A DNA stretch of 64,000 nucleotides from DASRDR01 sp963812945 [NCBI: uncultured Candidatus Rokubacteria bacterium] (GCA_963812945.1 CAWEXD010000012.1:248001-312000), one strand, 5' to 3'; counted from the first letter of the stretch, positions 25,767-35,160 are shown. Made by a program: numbers and translations. The notes: generated by a model from the letters alone, not told the origin.

Positions 25767-26111
25767 TCAGGACGCCGCCGTCAGCTGCGATGACTCCGGG
25801 ACCAGCACCTCGACGCGCAGCGTGAACTTCCGGCCCTCGCCGGGTCGGAGAGCGCCAACTCCCACGACCCGCCGGGCGACCATCTCGTCGTGCTCGTCGT
25901 GAACCTCGATGAGGACCGAATACTCCCACGGCGCCTCGCTGCCCGGATGCCGGATCGTGCCGTCGACCGAGAGCGGGCAGACCGAGGCGCGCGCCGGCCG
26001 GCTCACCGCAACCGCATCGAACCGGAGATGTCGCAGGCAGGCGGGACACGTGGGCGCGCTCCGCAGTATGCGCTCCCCGCAGTGAGGACAGTTCCACGCC
26101 TCGCCCGTCAT
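25767..26111 (-). CDS. Zinc-ribbon protein with C-terminal beta domain (FxLYD-like)
   Basis: 114 residues. The N-terminus is a two-knuckle zinc ribbon, CPHCGERILRSAPTCPAC (Cys8, Cys11, Cys22, Cys25). The rest is a beta-sandwich-like stretch (EYSVLIEVHDEHDEMVARRVVGVGALRPGEGRKF…) that follows the pattern of FxLYD domains: a strand, a polar turn, then a pro-glycine-rich strand before the last beta. No membrane helix. It lies 12 bases after the bactofilin gene on the same strand and is surely co-transcribed with it, hinting at a cytoskeletal or envelope-associated role. Function unknown. Confidence 0.75.
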   Translation of the reverse strand: MTGEAWNCPHCGERILRSAPTCPACLRHLRFDAVAVSRPARASVCPLSVDGTIRHPGSEAPWEYSVLIEVHDEHDEMVARRVVGVGALRPGEGRKFTLRVEVLVPESSQLTAAS

Positions 26112-26123
26112 GGGCAGAACCCC

Positions 26124-26666
26124 CTAGTGAGAATGGGCCTTCTGCTCCGGAGGCGACAGGGCTTCGACCTCGCCTTCCTTCCAGCCGAACTCGACCTTAC
26201 CGCGCATCTTGGATCCGGCTGCCACCGTGAGGCTCCCGGCCTTCAGGTCTCCGATGAGGGTGCCGGACTCCTTGAACTCGACCCGCGAGTTCGCGATCAG
26301 GTGGCCGCGAACCTCGCCGCCGACCAGGACGGTGTCGGCCTTGACCTCGCCGTCGATGGACGCGCCGGGCTCGATCGTCAGCTCGCCCTTGACGTTGACA
26401 GTGCCCTTGAAGCGGCCGGCCACTCGGATGTTGCCGTTGCCTTCGATCTTCCCCTCGATGGTGAGGCCCGCGGAGAGGATCGATTCGGATCCCTTGAGAG
26501 TGGTCATCGACATCGGCGCCTCCTCTGCGCGTCGCGTGCTCATCGGGGGAGCGGCTGGTGTGTGTGGCGGGGGGGGCGCCGACACCGGCGCCGGCGGGGA
26601 CTCGACCCTCGGCTCGGGCCTCGGGGCCGGCTCGTCCTTTCGGGGCTGCTGTCCGAACAGTGCCAT
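26124..26666 (-). CDS. Bactofilin (DUF583 polymer-forming cytoskeletal protein)
   Basis: 180 residues. A Pro/Ala-rich disordered N-terminus (about 1-50) is followed by a right-handed beta-helix core (about 60-160) with repeated G-x-[IVL]-x-G units: GLTIEGKIEGNGNIRVAG, GTVNVKGELTIEPGASIDG, ADTVLVGGEVRGHLI, GDLKAGSLTVAAGSKMRG. A charged tail ends QKAHSH. Bactofilins self-assemble into filaments that scaffold cell-wall enzymes, shape or chromosome factors. The ATG at 26666 has AAGGAGG at eight bases; a longer frame upstream (to 26711) lacks this. It has its own near-consensus promoter at 26773-26802. Confidence 0.93.
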   Translation of the reverse strand: MALFGQQPRKDEPAPRPEPRVESPPAPVSAPPPPHTPAAPPMSTRRAEEAPMSMTTLKGSESILSAGLTIEGKIEGNGNIRVAGRFKGTVNVKGELTIEPGASIDGEVKADTVLVGGEVRGHLIANSRVEFKESGTLIGDLKAGSLTVAAGSKMRGKVEFGWKEGEVEALSPPEQKAHSH

Positions 26667-26772
26667 CGCTCGCGCCTCCTTGGGGGGTCGGGCACTCACC
26701 CGCCCGGCCACCGCGCTCTCGCACCGAACGGGCTGCCGGGCCCGTGGACGCGAGGATCGCGGGGTTCTCCCT

Positions 26773-26802
26773 ACTAAAGCCCGGTGGCCCGAACGCTGTC
26801 AA
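26773..26802 (-). promoter_or_regulatory. Promoter of the bactofilin operon
   Basis: Minus strand TTGACA (26797-26802), 18 bases, TTTAGT (26773-26778). The leader is about 100 bases. It lies in the short gap after the AceE-like gene. Confidence 0.7.
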
Positions 26803-26832
26803 GCCTCACAACGCGGGCGCGGACGCGCGCCG

Positions 26833-29280
26833 CTACGCGAGCAGGAGGCGGGCCGCCTGGGCGATGGCGGCCGGGTCGATCCCGTAGTGGCGGTAGAGGT
26901 CCGAGCGCGCTCCCGACTGACCGAAGGCGTCGACGCCGAGGGGCACGTGGGGCACGCCCAGGAGCGTCCCGAGCCAGGCGAGGGCGTGCGAATGACCGTC
27001 CAGGACGCTCACCACCGGCACCTCGCCCTCGAGATCCTCGGGCGGGAACAGCTCGTGAATCCACGCGGAGGCGGAGGGCTCCGTTCCCCGCACCAGGCCG
27101 TCGACTCGATGCCGCCATTCCATGTAGCAGGCTCGCGGGCTCGTCAGCGCCACCACGTTCGCGTGAATGCCCTCCTCGGCGAGCTGCCGGCTGGCCTCCG
27201 CGGCCTCCGGCACCATCACCCCGGGCGCCACCAGGGTCACGACGTTGGCGCCGGGCTCGTAGCCGGGCTCGGCCGCGCAGTCGACGAGCCGGTACCCGCC
27301 GCGCAGCACCTGCGCGCGCAGGGTCGCCTCCCCCAGTCGGTCCAGCGCCGGCTGGAGGAGCGCCTGATCGACGGTCTTGGTCGAGAGCCGCAGGTAGACG
27401 GCCTCGCCGTGCTCGGGATCCTGGATCACGCGGAGCGCCTCGAGCAGGAGCCACTCCACCTCCCGCGCGAAGGTGGGCTCGTACGCGCGGAGGTTCGGGA
27501 CCTCGATCCCGAGGGCCGGCGTCAACACCGACTGGTGGGCACCGCCCTCGGGGGCGAGGGTGATGCCGGAGGGGCTCGCGACGAGGATGAAGCGCGCCTT
27601 CGAGTAGGTCGCGTGCAAGAGGGGGTCGAGCCCTCGCGGCAGGAAACAGTCGTAGAGCGTCCCGATCGGGAGGAGTCGCCGGCCCGACAGCTCCGGCGCC
27701 AGTCCCAGAACGGACAGGAGGACGAAGAACGACGCCTCGCCGATCCCGAGCTCGAGATGCTGGCCGGCCGGGGATTCCCGCCAGCGGATCAGCGGCCGGA
27801 GCCCGTGGCGCTCGAAGGCGTCGTCGCGCTCCCGGGTCGCGTACACGCCCCGCCGGTTCACCCAGCCCGACAGGTGCGTCGTGGTGGCGACGTCGGCGGA
27901 CACGGTCACCAGGTGGGACTCGAGCCCGGGCTCGCGCCCGAGCGCGGCCAGCACGTCCCCGAAGGCTTCCTGCGTCGACGTCGCGGGGCGCGGGGGCAGA
28001 TCGAGCCGCTCGGGGACCGGCGCGGGCGGCGGGGGCCGGTACCGCCGCGGAAGCCCGATGCCCTCGGTCGTCAGGCGGCGGATGTGACGGCCCTCCGCGC
28101 TGTCCGGCGAGAACGGGGCCCACTCCTCGCCCTCCGCCACGCCGAGCTCGCGCTGGAGCGCGGCGAGCTGGTCCGCGGTCAGCTGGGCTCCGTGGTTCAG
28201 GGGATCCCCGCCGAACGGCAGCCGCCAGCCCTTGAGCGTCCACGCCAGGATGGCGACCGGCCGGTCGGAGACCGCGTCCGCCTCCGCGAACGCGTCGACG
28301 ATCGCGTCCAGGTCGTGGCCGCCCAGGTCCGCGAGGAGCGCCGCGACCTCGGCGTCGCCGATCGTCTCGAGGCGCGCGGCCGTCTCCGGCGGAGCACCCT
28401 CGCCGAGGGCCTTCCGCGCGGCCGCCGGCGGCAAGCGGAGGAGGGCGTGGTACTCGAGGTTCTCCATGCTCCGGAGCCGGGTGCGCAGCCAGGCGCCCCC
28501 GGGCCCCGCGAAGAGCCGCTCGAGACGCCGGCCAAAGCGCAGCGACACCACGTGCCAGCCGAGGGCGCGAAAGAGGCGGTCGAGCTGTCGGCTCCGGTGG
28601 TCGCCCACGACGCGGTCGAGGCTCTGGCGGTTCAGGTCCACGACCACCACGTGGCCGGCGAGGTCGGCCATCGCCTCCTCGGTCCAGGCCTCCCAGACGC
28701 TCCCCTCGTCCAGCTCGGCGTCACCGACCAGGGCGATGTTCCGCGGGCGTCCGGCCGCCGCTGGCTGGCCCGGCTCCGGCGGGCCCGGGCCCCCGAAGCG
28801 GTCGAGCACGTACCGGTCCATCAGGGCCGCGAAGGCGGGCGCCACCGCGCCCAGCCCCATCGAGCCCGTCGAGAAGTCGAACCAGTCCGGATTCTTCGCC
28901 CGGCTCGGGTACGCCTGCAGGCCCCCCAGCGATCGGTACGCGCGGAGGCCGTCCGGCAGCAGGAGCCCGCGCAGGACCTGGATCGCGTAGAAGACCGGCG
29001 CCGCGGTGGGCTTGACCGCGATCCGATCGCCCGGCCGCAGGAGCTTGAAGTAGAGCGCGGTGAGGAGCGTCAGGACCGAGGTCGAGCTCGACTGGTGCCC
29101 GCCCACGCGCTCCGGCGAGGGGTTGGCCCGCCGGCTGTTCGCGTGGTGGATCGTGTTGACGGTGAGCCAGAGGAGCCGGTCCTGGATCCGGAGCAGGAGA
29201 CGGCGCTCCTCGTCACCGAGCTGCGGACTCCTGCGGGTGGGCTCCACGGCTCGGTATCTTACCCCGGTCGGCGGTATCAT
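26833..29280 (-). CDS. AceE/transketolase-like thiamine-diphosphate E1 enzyme
   Basis: About 815 residues in one chain, resembling homodimeric pyruvate dehydrogenase E1 (AceE). N-terminal TPP half: GGHQSSSTSVLTLLTALYF, FDFSTGSMGLGAVAP, and the TPP/Mg motif VGDAELDEGSVWEAW…NRQSLDR. Further AceE-like blocks are FRALGWHVVSLRFG and AILAWTLKGWRLPFGGDPLNHGAQ. The middle domain contains ELGIGEASFFVLLSVLGL and SPSGITLAPEGGAHQS, followed by a transketolase-C-like domain (about 690-815). The expected reaction is decarboxylation of a 2-oxo acid or ketol, with transfer to a lipoyl carrier; the substrate is unknown. It has no adjacent E2 and is divergent from an IlvD/Edd dehydratase with a 43-base gap. 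ATG 29280 is chosen because longer starts run into the dehydratase leader. GTG about 29250 is possible. Confidence 0.8.
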   Translation of the reverse strand: MIPPTGVRYRAVEPTRRSPQLGDEERRLLLRIQDRLLWLTVNTIHHANSRRANPSPERVGGHQSSSTSVLTLLTALYFKLLRPGDRIAVKPTAAPVFYAIQVLRGLLLPDGLRAYRSLGGLQAYPSRAKNPDWFDFSTGSMGLGAVAPAFAALMDRYVLDRFGGPGPPEPGQPAAAGRPRNIALVGDAELDEGSVWEAWTEEAMADLAGHVVVVDLNRQSLDRVVGDHRSRQLDRLFRALGWHVVSLRFGRRLERLFAGPGGAWLRTRLRSMENLEYHALLRLPPAAARKALGEGAPPETAARLETIGDAEVAALLADLGGHDLDAIVDAFAEADAVSDRPVAILAWTLKGWRLPFGGDPLNHGAQLTADQLAALQRELGVAEGEEWAPFSPDSAEGRHIRRLTTEGIGLPRRYRPPPPAPVPERLDLPPRPATSTQEAFGDVLAALGREPGLESHLVTVSADVATTTHLSGWVNRRGVYATRERDDAFERHGLRPLIRWRESPAGQHLELGIGEASFFVLLSVLGLAPELSGRRLLPIGTLYDCFLPRGLDPLLHATYSKARFILVASPSGITLAPEGGAHQSVLTPALGIEVPNLRAYEPTFAREVEWLLLEALRVIQDPEHGEAVYLRLSTKTVDQALLQPALDRLGEATLRAQVLRGGYRLVDCAAEPGYEPGANVVTLVAPGVMVPEAAEASRQLAEEGIHANVVALTSPRACYMEWRHRVDGLVRGTEPSASAWIHELFPPEDLEGEVPVVSVLDGHSHALAWLGTLLGVPHVPLGVDAFGQSGARSDLYRHYGIDPAAIAQAARLLLA

Positions 29281-29323
29281 CGCCGGACGGCCGTCCAGCC
29301 GTGCTGAAAGGAGCGTTCCACCC

Positions 29324-31069
29324 ATGGGCGATGCCTCTCGTTCCGACATGCCGACCGGTGTCCGGCGCGGCCTCACGAACTACGGCGACCCCGAGTTCAG
29401 CATGTTCGTCCGCGGAGCCTACGCGCGCGGCGGAGGTCTCACGCCCGAGGACCTCGCCCGCCCCGTCATCGGCCTCGCCCAGACGTGGAGCGAGTTCAAT
29501 CCCTGCCACCGCCATCTGCGCGAGGTCGCCGAGGCCGTCAAACGTGGCGTGTGGCAGGCGGGCGGCCTGCCCCTCGAGTTCCCGACGATCTCGCTCGGCG
29601 AGATCTTCCTGTCGCCGACGAGCATGCTCTTCCGGAACCTCATGGCGATGGACACGGAGGAGATGATCCTCGGCCAGCCCATGGACGGGGTGGTGCTCCT
29701 CGGCGGCTGCGACAAGACCCTCCCCGCCCAGCTGATGGGCGCGGCCAGCGCGGACCGGCCCGCGATCGTCGTGACCGCCGGCCCGATGCTGACGGGCCGC
29801 TACGAGGGGATGCGGCTCGGCGCGTGCACGGACTGCCGCGGGCTCTGGGCCGAGCACCGGGCGGGCACGATCGACGCGCTCCGCATGGAGGCGATCCAGG
29901 GGGAGCTCTTCCCGTCGGCCGGCACGTGCATGGTGATGGGGACCGCCAGCACCATGGCGGCGGTGACGGAGGCCCTCGGGATGACGCTCCCCGGGATGGC
30001 GGCCATCCCGGCCCCGCTCTCGCGCCGGCTCCGGCTCGCCGAGGCTGCCGGGCGCCGGATCGTCGAGATGGCGCGAGAGGACCTGCGCCCGTCGCGGATC
30101 CTCGGCCGGCCCGCCTTCGAGAACGCCGTGCGGCTCTTGATGGCGCTCGGCGGCTCGACGAACGCCGTCGTCCACCTCCCCGCGATCGCCGGGCGCGCGG
30201 GCGTGAAGCTCGACCTCGACGACTTCGACCGCTTCGCCCGCACGACGCCGATGGTGGCGAACGTCCGCCCCTCCGGGAAGTACCACATGGAGGATCTGGC
30301 AGAGGCGGGCGGGATCCCGGCGGTTCTGAAGGTCCTCGCGCCGCTCCTCCACCTGGACGCCCTCACCGTGACGGGCCAGCCGCTCGGTACGGTGCTCGAC
30401 GAGATCCCGGCCCCGGGATCCTGGCAGGAGGTCGTCACGCCGCTGGACCGGCCGTTCAAGCGCGAGGGCGGGATCGCCATCCTGCGCGGCAGTCTCGCGC
30501 CCGACGGTGCGGTACTCAAGGTGTCGGCCGCCACCCCGGCGCTCCTTCGCCACCGGGGCCGCGCCTGCGTCTTCACGAGCCTGGCCGACCTCGCCGCACG
30601 GGTCGACGACCCGGCGCTGCCGGTCACGCCCGACAGCGTGCTCGTGCTCCAGAACGCCGGCCCGATCGGCGGGCCCGGAATGCCCGAGGCGGGTTCGCTC
30701 CCGATTCCGCGGAAGCTCCTCGCGGCCGGCGTCCGGGACATGGTGCGGATCTCCGATGCCCGGATGAGCGGCACCGCGGGCGGCACGGTCGTTCTCCACG
30801 TGGCGCCGGAAGCCGCCGCCGGCGGACCACTCGGGCTGGTGCGCGACGGGGACGAGATCCTGCTCGACACCGAGGCGCGGCGGCTCGATCTCCTGGTGGC
30901 CGAGGACGAGCTCCGGCGGCGGCGGGCGGCGTGGAGCCCGCCCGCGTCGCCCCCGGCACGGGGCTACCGGCGGCTCTTCGCGGAGCGCGTCCTCCAGGCG
31001 CCCGAGGGCTGCGATTTCGACTTCCTGGCGGCGCCCGGGCCGCGCCAGTCGGCGCCACACGCACCTTGA
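29324..31069 (+). CDS. IlvD/Edd-family Fe-S dehydratase (dihydroxy-acid or sugar-acid dehydratase)
   Basis: 581 residues, cytosolic. The three cluster-binding cysteine sites of the family are present: NPCH (near residue 60), GGCDKTLP (near 128) and GTCMVMGTAS (near 200). Further blocks are GACTDCRG, GGSTNAVVHLPAIAGRAG, FKREGGIAILRGSLAP, and the C-terminal ISDARMSGTAGGTVVLHV. The family removes water from dihydroxy acids: IlvD in valine/isoleucine synthesis, or arabonate/xylonate/gluconate dehydratases. The length (IlvD about 560-615; Edd about 600) and the lack of ilv neighbours leave the substrate open. Pairing with a TPP enzyme slightly favours sugar-acid catabolism (inference). ATG 29324 has AAGGAG nine bases upstream. 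A longer upstream reading overlaps the divergent gene. Confidence 0.85.
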   Translation: MGDASRSDMPTGVRRGLTNYGDPEFSMFVRGAYARGGGLTPEDLARPVIGLAQTWSEFNPCHRHLREVAEAVKRGVWQAGGLPLEFPTISLGEIFLSPTSMLFRNLMAMDTEEMILGQPMDGVVLLGGCDKTLPAQLMGAASADRPAIVVTAGPMLTGRYEGMRLGACTDCRGLWAEHRAGTIDALRMEAIQGELFPSAGTCMVMGTASTMAAVTEALGMTLPGMAAIPAPLSRRLRLAEAAGRRIVEMAREDLRPSRILGRPAFENAVRLLMALGGSTNAVVHLPAIAGRAGVKLDLDDFDRFARTTPMVANVRPSGKYHMEDLAEAGGIPAVLKVLAPLLHLDALTVTGQPLGTVLDEIPAPGSWQEVVTPLDRPFKREGGIAILRGSLAPDGAVLKVSAATPALLRHRGRACVFTSLADLAARVDDPALPVTPDSVLVLQNAGPIGGPGMPEAGSLPIPRKLLAAGVRDMVRISDARMSGTAGGTVVLHVAPEAAAGGPLGLVRDGDEILLDTEARRLDLLVAEDELRRRRAAWSPPASPPARGYRRLFAERVLQAPEGCDFDFLAAPGPRQSAPHAP

Positions 31070-31094
31070 CATACGATCCTCGAGGCATCAAGAT
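31066..31094 (+). promoter_or_regulatory. Promoter of vapBC, overlapping the dehydratase stop
   Basis: TTGACA at 31066-31071 overlaps the preceding stop codon; 17 bases; CAAGAT at 31089-31094. The expected start point (seven bases on) is the A of the vapB ATG, so the message may be leaderless. Confidence 0.5.
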
Positions 31095-31100
31095 GCCACC

Positions 31101-31376
31101 ATGCGGACCACGATCCGGCTCGACGACGACTTGGCCGCGAAGCTGCGCGAACTGGCGCACCGGCGCAGGGTCTCGTTCCGGGAGATGGTCAACCTCGTGC
31201 TGCGACGCGGTCTCACGGCTCAGGAGAGCCGCGCCAAGTCCACTGAGCCGTTCCGGGTTCAGGTCTTTCGCAGCCCCTTCCGGCCCGGGGTCGACGCCCT
31301 GCGACTCAACCAGCTGGGCGATGAGCTCGAGGCGCGGCGATTCGCCGACGCAGGGCGCTCACGCCCGTCGCCGTGA
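31101..31376 (+). CDS. VapB-like ribbon-helix-helix antitoxin
   Basis: 91 residues. The N-terminal MRTTIRLDDDLAAKLRELA, then SFREMVNLVLRRGL, is a ribbon-helix-helix domain (strand plus two helices). The C-terminal half (FRVQVFRSPFRPGVDALRLNQLGDELE) is the toxin-neutralising tail typical of VapB partners of PIN toxins. Its stop overlaps the toxin start as GTGA. No Shine-Dalgarno sequence is seen before the ATG, and promoter spacing suggests leaderless translation. It is unrelated in sequence to the RHH antitoxin at 1266. Confidence 0.88.
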   Translation: MRTTIRLDDDLAAKLRELAHRRRVSFREMVNLVLRRGLTAQESRAKSTEPFRVQVFRSPFRPGVDALRLNQLGDELEARRFADAGRSRPSP

Positions 31377-31801
31377 TCGTCCCCGACATCAACCTGCTCG
31401 TGTTTGCCTACAACGAGGCGGCGCCCCGGCATGCCGCGGCCCGTGTCTGGTGGGAGGGGCTGATGACGGGCCGGGCGCGCGTGGGGATGCCGTGGGCCGT
31501 CGTCATGGGCTTCGTCCGGCTGCTGACCCATCCGGCCGTTCTCGAGGAGCCCCTGCCGCCCAAGGCCGCGATCGATCGGGTGCGGGAGTGGTTCGCGCGT
31601 GAGCACGTCCAGGAGCTCGTTCCCGGGCCCCGGCACCTCCTGATCCTGGAACGACTCTTCGAGGCCACCGGCGTGGGTGGGAATCTGACGACGGACACAC
31701 ATCTCGCCGCCCTCGCCATCGAGCACCAGTGCGAGCTTCATTCGAACGACGCGGACTTCGCCCGATTTCCCGGCCTCCGCTGGCACAATCCCCTCGCCTG
31801 A
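31373..31801 (+). CDS. VapC-like PIN-domain toxin ribonuclease
   Basis: 142 residues of PIN fold. The acidic active-site positions are visible: Asp in IVPDINLLVFAYNEA, Glu in KAAIDRVREWFARE or nearby, Asp in NLTTDTHLAALAIEHQ, and Asp in SNDADFARFPGLRW. VapC toxins cleave tRNA or rRNA in a Mg-dependent way. The GTG start overlaps the vapB stop, so toxin synthesis is coupled to antitoxin. The pair sits directly after the dehydratase gene and is followed by a convergent patD gene. Confidence 0.9.
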   Translation: MIVPDINLLVFAYNEAAPRHAAARVWWEGLMTGRARVGMPWAVVMGFVRLLTHPAVLEEPLPPKAAIDRVREWFAREHVQELVPGPRHLLILERLFEATGVGGNLTTDTHLAALAIEHQCELHSNDADFARFPGLRWHNPLA

Positions 31802-31858
31802 CACGACCGCCGCCGGGAGCGTCCCAACGAGCCGCGAGCCCTCGGGCCGCCCGCGCCG

Positions 31859-33289
31859 TCAGCCGAAGTTCACCATCACGTGGCGCACGACGGTGTAGTC
31901 CTCGAGGCCGTAGACGGACATGTCCTTGCCGTAGCCCGATGTCTTGAGCCCGCCGTGCGGCATCTCGTTCACGAGCGTGAAGTGCTGGTTCACCCACACG
32001 CAGCCGTACTGGAGCCGGGCGGCGACCTGCATGGCCGTCTTCACGCTGCCGGTCCACACCGACGCGGCCAGGCCGTAGTCCGAGTCGTTGGCCCACTCGA
32101 TGGCCTGCTCGGCGTCGGCGACGCGCGTCACCGACACGACCGGGCCGAAGATCTCGCGCCGCGTGATCTCGTCGGTCTGGAGGGCGCCCGTCACCAGCGT
32201 GGGCGCGTAGAAGAACCCCTTCCCCGTCGCCGGCCGGCCCCCGGTCAGGACCTCCACGTGCCGCGTGGCCACCGCCCGTTCCACGAAGCCCGCGACGCGC
32301 TCCCGGTGCCGGGCGCTGATCAGGGGCCCTAGCTCGGTCTCGTCCTTCTTCGGGTCGCCGTAACGAAGCGAGCCGACCGCCGTGGCGAGATCGGCCACGA
32401 GCCGGTCGTGGATCCGAGCCGAGGCGTACACGCGGCACGCGGCCGTGCAGTCCTGGCCGGCGTTGTAGAAGCCGGCGCTGCGGATGCCCGCCACCACCGC
32501 CTCGAGGTCCGCGTCGTCGAACACCAGGACCGGCGCCTTGCCCCCGAGCTCGAGATGCGTGCGTTTGAGATCCTTCGACGCGGCCTGGAGCACCTTCTGG
32601 CCGGTGGCGATGCTGCCGGTGAGCGAGACCATCCGCACGCCCGGGTGGTTGATCAGCGGCGAGCCGACCGTGTCGCCGCGACCGACGACCACGTTCACGA
32701 CGCCTCGGGGGAAGAGCTCGACCAGGAGCGTCGCGAGCTTGAGGGTGGTCAGCGGCGTCTGCTCGGAGGGCTTGAGCACCACGGTGTTGCCGGCGGCGAG
32801 CGCCGGGGCGAGCTTCCACGCGGCCATCATGAGCGGGTAGTTCCACGGCGTGATCTGGGCCACCACGCCGATCGGATCGCGCCGGATCATGCTGGTGTGC
32901 CCCGCAAGGTACTCGTCGGCGGCGCTGCCGCCGAGGACCCGGGCGGCGCCCGCGAAGAAGCGGAAGCAGTCGACGATCGCCGGCAGCTCGTCGGGGAGCA
33001 CTCGCGCCCGGGGCTTCCCGCAGTTGAGCGATTCCAGGTCGGCATAGTCCGCGCCGTCCTGCTCCAGCCGGTCGGCGAGCCTCAGAAGGAGGAGCGAGCG
33101 CTCCTGCGGGGTCGTCTGGCCCCACGTCCGGAACGCCGCGCCAGCCGCCTCGACCGCCTGGTCGATCTGGTGCGCGGACGCCTCGCGCACGTGAGCGATG
33201 GTCCGCCCGGTCGCCGGATCGACGACCGGCTCCTCGGTCCCCTCACCCGTGACCAGGTCTCCGTCGATCAGGAGCTTCGTCTGGAACAT
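31859..33289 (-). CDS. patD: Gamma-aminobutyraldehyde dehydrogenase-like (PatD/YdcW family)
   Basis: 476-residue NAD(P)-dependent aldehyde dehydrogenase. Motifs: cofactor/active-site block [33 protein letters not shown], general base Glu in LELGGKAPV, and catalytic cysteine in [12 protein letters not shown]. The C-terminal [27 protein letters not shown] closely resembles E. coli PatD, including the substrate-selective [10 protein letters not shown] segment. PatD oxidises 4-aminobutanal from putrescine to GABA. Last gene of an operon whose order (binding protein, ATPase, two permeases, dehydrogenase) is that of E. coli ydcSTUV-patD, which strengthens the call. A transaminase for putrescine is not in the window. 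Confidence 0.9.
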   Translation of the reverse strand: MFQTKLLIDGDLVTGEGTEEPVVDPATGRTIAHVREASAHQIDQAVEAAGAAFRTWGQTTPQERSLLLLRLADRLEQDGADYADLESLNCGKPRARVLPDELPAIVDCFRFFAGAARVLGGSAADEYLAGHTSMIRRDPIGVVAQITPWNYPLMMAAWKLAPALAAGNTVVLKPSEQTPLTTLKLATLLVELFPRGVVNVVVGRGDTVGSPLINHPGVRMVSLTGSIATGQKVLQAASKDLKRTHLELGGKAPVLVFDDADLEAVVAGIRSAGFYNAGQDCTAACRVYASARIHDRLVADLATAVGSLRYGDPKKDETELGPLISARHRERVAGFVERAVATRHVEVLTGGRPATGKGFFYAPTLVTGALQTDEITRREIFGPVVSVTRVADAEQAIEWANDSDYGLAASVWTGSVKTAMQVAARLQYGCVWVNQHFTLVNEMPHGGLKTSGYGKDMSVYGLEDYTVVRHVMVNFG

Positions 33290-33320
33290 CAGCGGTCTCC
33301 TCTGGGATCCTCGATCCCGC

Positions 33321-34172
33321 TCACTTGCCGGCGCCGGCCACCTCGTGCGTGTCGCGCGTGAGGTAGAAGGCGAGAAGGATCGGCACGAGGGTGACCCCGA
33401 TCACGAAGACGGCCACCACGTTGGTCACCGGACGCTGGCGCGGGCGCACCAGCTCGGTGAGCATCCAGATGGGCAGGGTCGACTGCTGGCCGGCCGTGAA
33501 TGTCGTGACGATCACCTCGTCGAACGACAGCGCGAAGGCCAGCATGCCGCCCGCCAGAAGGGCGGTCGCGATGTTCGGGAGCACGACGTGGCGCAGGGTC
33601 TGAAACCCGTTGGCGCCGAGATCCATGGAGGCCTCGATCAGGGCTCCCGAGGTGCGGCGGAACCTGGCGAGCGCGTTGTTGTAGACGACCACGATGCAGA
33701 ACGTAGCGTGCCCCAGCACGATCGTCCAGAAGCTGAAGGGGATCTCCGCCAGGCTGAACGCGCTCCGGAGGCTGATGCCGGTGATGATGCCGGGCAGCGC
33801 GATCGGCAGGACAAGGAGGAGCGAGACGGTCTCCCGCCCGAAGAAGCGCGAGCGCCAGACCGCCGCGGCGGCGAGGGTGCCCAGCACCAGCGCGATGAGC
33901 GTCGAGGCCGCCGCCACCTGCAGCGACAAGAGCAGCGCCTCGTGGACGTCGGGGCGCGCCCACGCGACTCCGAACCAGCGGAGGGTGAGCCCGGGCAGCG
34001 GGAAGACGAAGCTCTTGTCCTCCGCGCTGAACGCGTAGAGCACGATGAAGAGGAGCGGGACGTGCAGGAAGAGCAGGGTGCCCGCGGTGGCCGCCCCGAG
34101 CAGCCAGCCCCCTCCCGCGTGGCGCCGCCCGCCCCGCGTCGACCTGGAGCCCGCGTCGGCAGGCGCGCTCAC
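33321..34172 (-). CDS. ydcV: Polyamine-type ABC permease (YdcV/PotC family)
   Basis: 283-residue inner-membrane permease with six helices. The family loop is [30 protein letters not shown], the EAA contact to the ATPase, followed by [13 protein letters not shown] typical of PotC/YdcV. The N-terminal 20 residues are Gly/Arg-rich and cytoplasmic. The start is a GTG at 34172 without a clear ribosome-binding site, 52 bases after ydcU. It forms the channel with YdcU and lies 31 bases upstream of patD. Confidence 0.92.
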   Translation of the reverse strand: MSAPADAGSRSTRGGRRHAGGGWLLGAATAGTLLFLHVPLLFIVLYAFSAEDKSFVFPLPGLTLRWFGVAWARPDVHEALLLSLQVAAASTLIALVLGTLAAAAVWRSRFFGRETVSLLLVLPIALPGIITGISLRSAFSLAEIPFSFWTIVLGHATFCIVVVYNNALARFRRTSGALIEASMDLGANGFQTLRHVVLPNIATALLAGGMLAFALSFDEVIVTTFTAGQQSTLPIWMLTELVRPRQRPVTNVVAVFVIGVTLVPILLAFYLTRDTHEVAGAGK

Positions 34173-34224
34173 GGAGGGCCAACCCGCCCGCGGCGCCGGT
34201 TCGCGCCCGCGTGCATCACTAGTC

Positions 34225-35160
34225 CTACAGGGCCTCGAACGCCCCGAGCCGGCGCGCGATGGTCAGATACGCGGCCATGAGCGCGATGGGCACGAGGGTG
34301 AGGGCGGCCGCCATCGGGATGTTGCCGGCCGTGCCCTGGTGCTGGAACACCGCCTGGCCGATGAAGGGCTGCGAGCCCCCGATGATGCCCGGGATGATGT
34401 AGTCGCCGAGCGTGAGCGAGAAGGTGAAGATGGAGCCCGCCACGACCCCGGGAACCGCGAGGGGCAGGATCACCCGCCCGAACGTCTGGACCGGGCGCGC
34501 CCCCAGGTCGGCGGACGCCTCGACCAGCGAGCGCGGGACCCGCTCGAGCGCCGCCACGATGGGCAGGACCATGAACGGCAGCCACACGTAGAGGAAGACG
34601 AGGAACGTGCCGAGGTAGGACGTGGACAGGGACGGGCCGCCGACTACGGGCAGGCCGAGGATGGCGTCGAGGAGCCATATCAGCCCGAGGCGCTCGGCGA
34701 GCCACGTGACGACGCCCTCCTTGGCGAGGATCAGCTTCCACGAGTAGACGCGCACGAGGTAGCTCGACCAGAGCGGGAGCATCACCCCGAGGTAGAGGAG
34801 CGCCTTCGCGCGGAGACTGGCGCGCCGGACCATGTAGTACGCCAGGGGGAAGGCCAGGAAGGCCGCCGCCAGCGTGACCGCCCCGGCCATCACGGTCGTG
34901 CGGACGACGACGTCGAGGTTCGCGGCCGTGAAGAGCTGGCGATAGGTCGCGAGCGAGAGCCGGCGCACGACGAGACCCGAGAACTCGTCGACGTGAAAGA
35001 AGCTCTGCGCGAGGAGGGCCGCGAGCGCGCCGAGATAGACGACGCCGAGCCAGAAGAGCGGCGGGCCGAGGAGGAGCGCCAGGAGCACTCGCGGGCGAAG
35101 GTAGAGCCCCGTGGAGAGCCGCTGGAGCACGGACGGCGGCCCGGCCACGGTCGAGGTCAC
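34225..35160 (-). CDS. ydcU: Polyamine-type ABC permease (YdcU/PotB family)
   Basis: 311-residue inner-membrane permease, six helices after a cytoplasmic lead. Motifs: the PotB-type segment [23 protein letters not shown], and EAA loop [26 protein letters not shown]. It ends GAFEAL. The GTG start at 35160 overlaps the ydcT stop as GTGA, so the ATPase and this permease are translationally coupled. Confidence 0.92.
   Translation of the reverse strand: MTSTVAGPPSVLQRLSTGLYLRPRVLLALLLGPPLFWLGVVYLGALAALLAQSFFHVDEFSGLVVRRLSLATYRQLFTAANLDVVVRTTVMAGAVTLAAAFLAFPLAYYMVRRASLRAKALLYLGVMLPLWSSYLVRVYSWKLILAKEGVVTWLAERLGLIWLLDAILGLPVVGGPSLSTSYLGTFLVFLYVWLPFMVLPIVAALERVPRSLVEASADLGARPVQTFGRVILPLAVPGVVAGSIFTFSLTLGDYIIPGIIGGSQPFIGQAVFQHQGTAGNIPMAAALTLVPIALMAAYLTIARRLGAFEAL

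Noticed and set aside
26209-29307. 1032-codon plus-strand frame opposite the bactofilin and AceE-like gene
   Set aside because: Composition typical of GC-rich antisense frames; the minus-strand genes have clear motifs.
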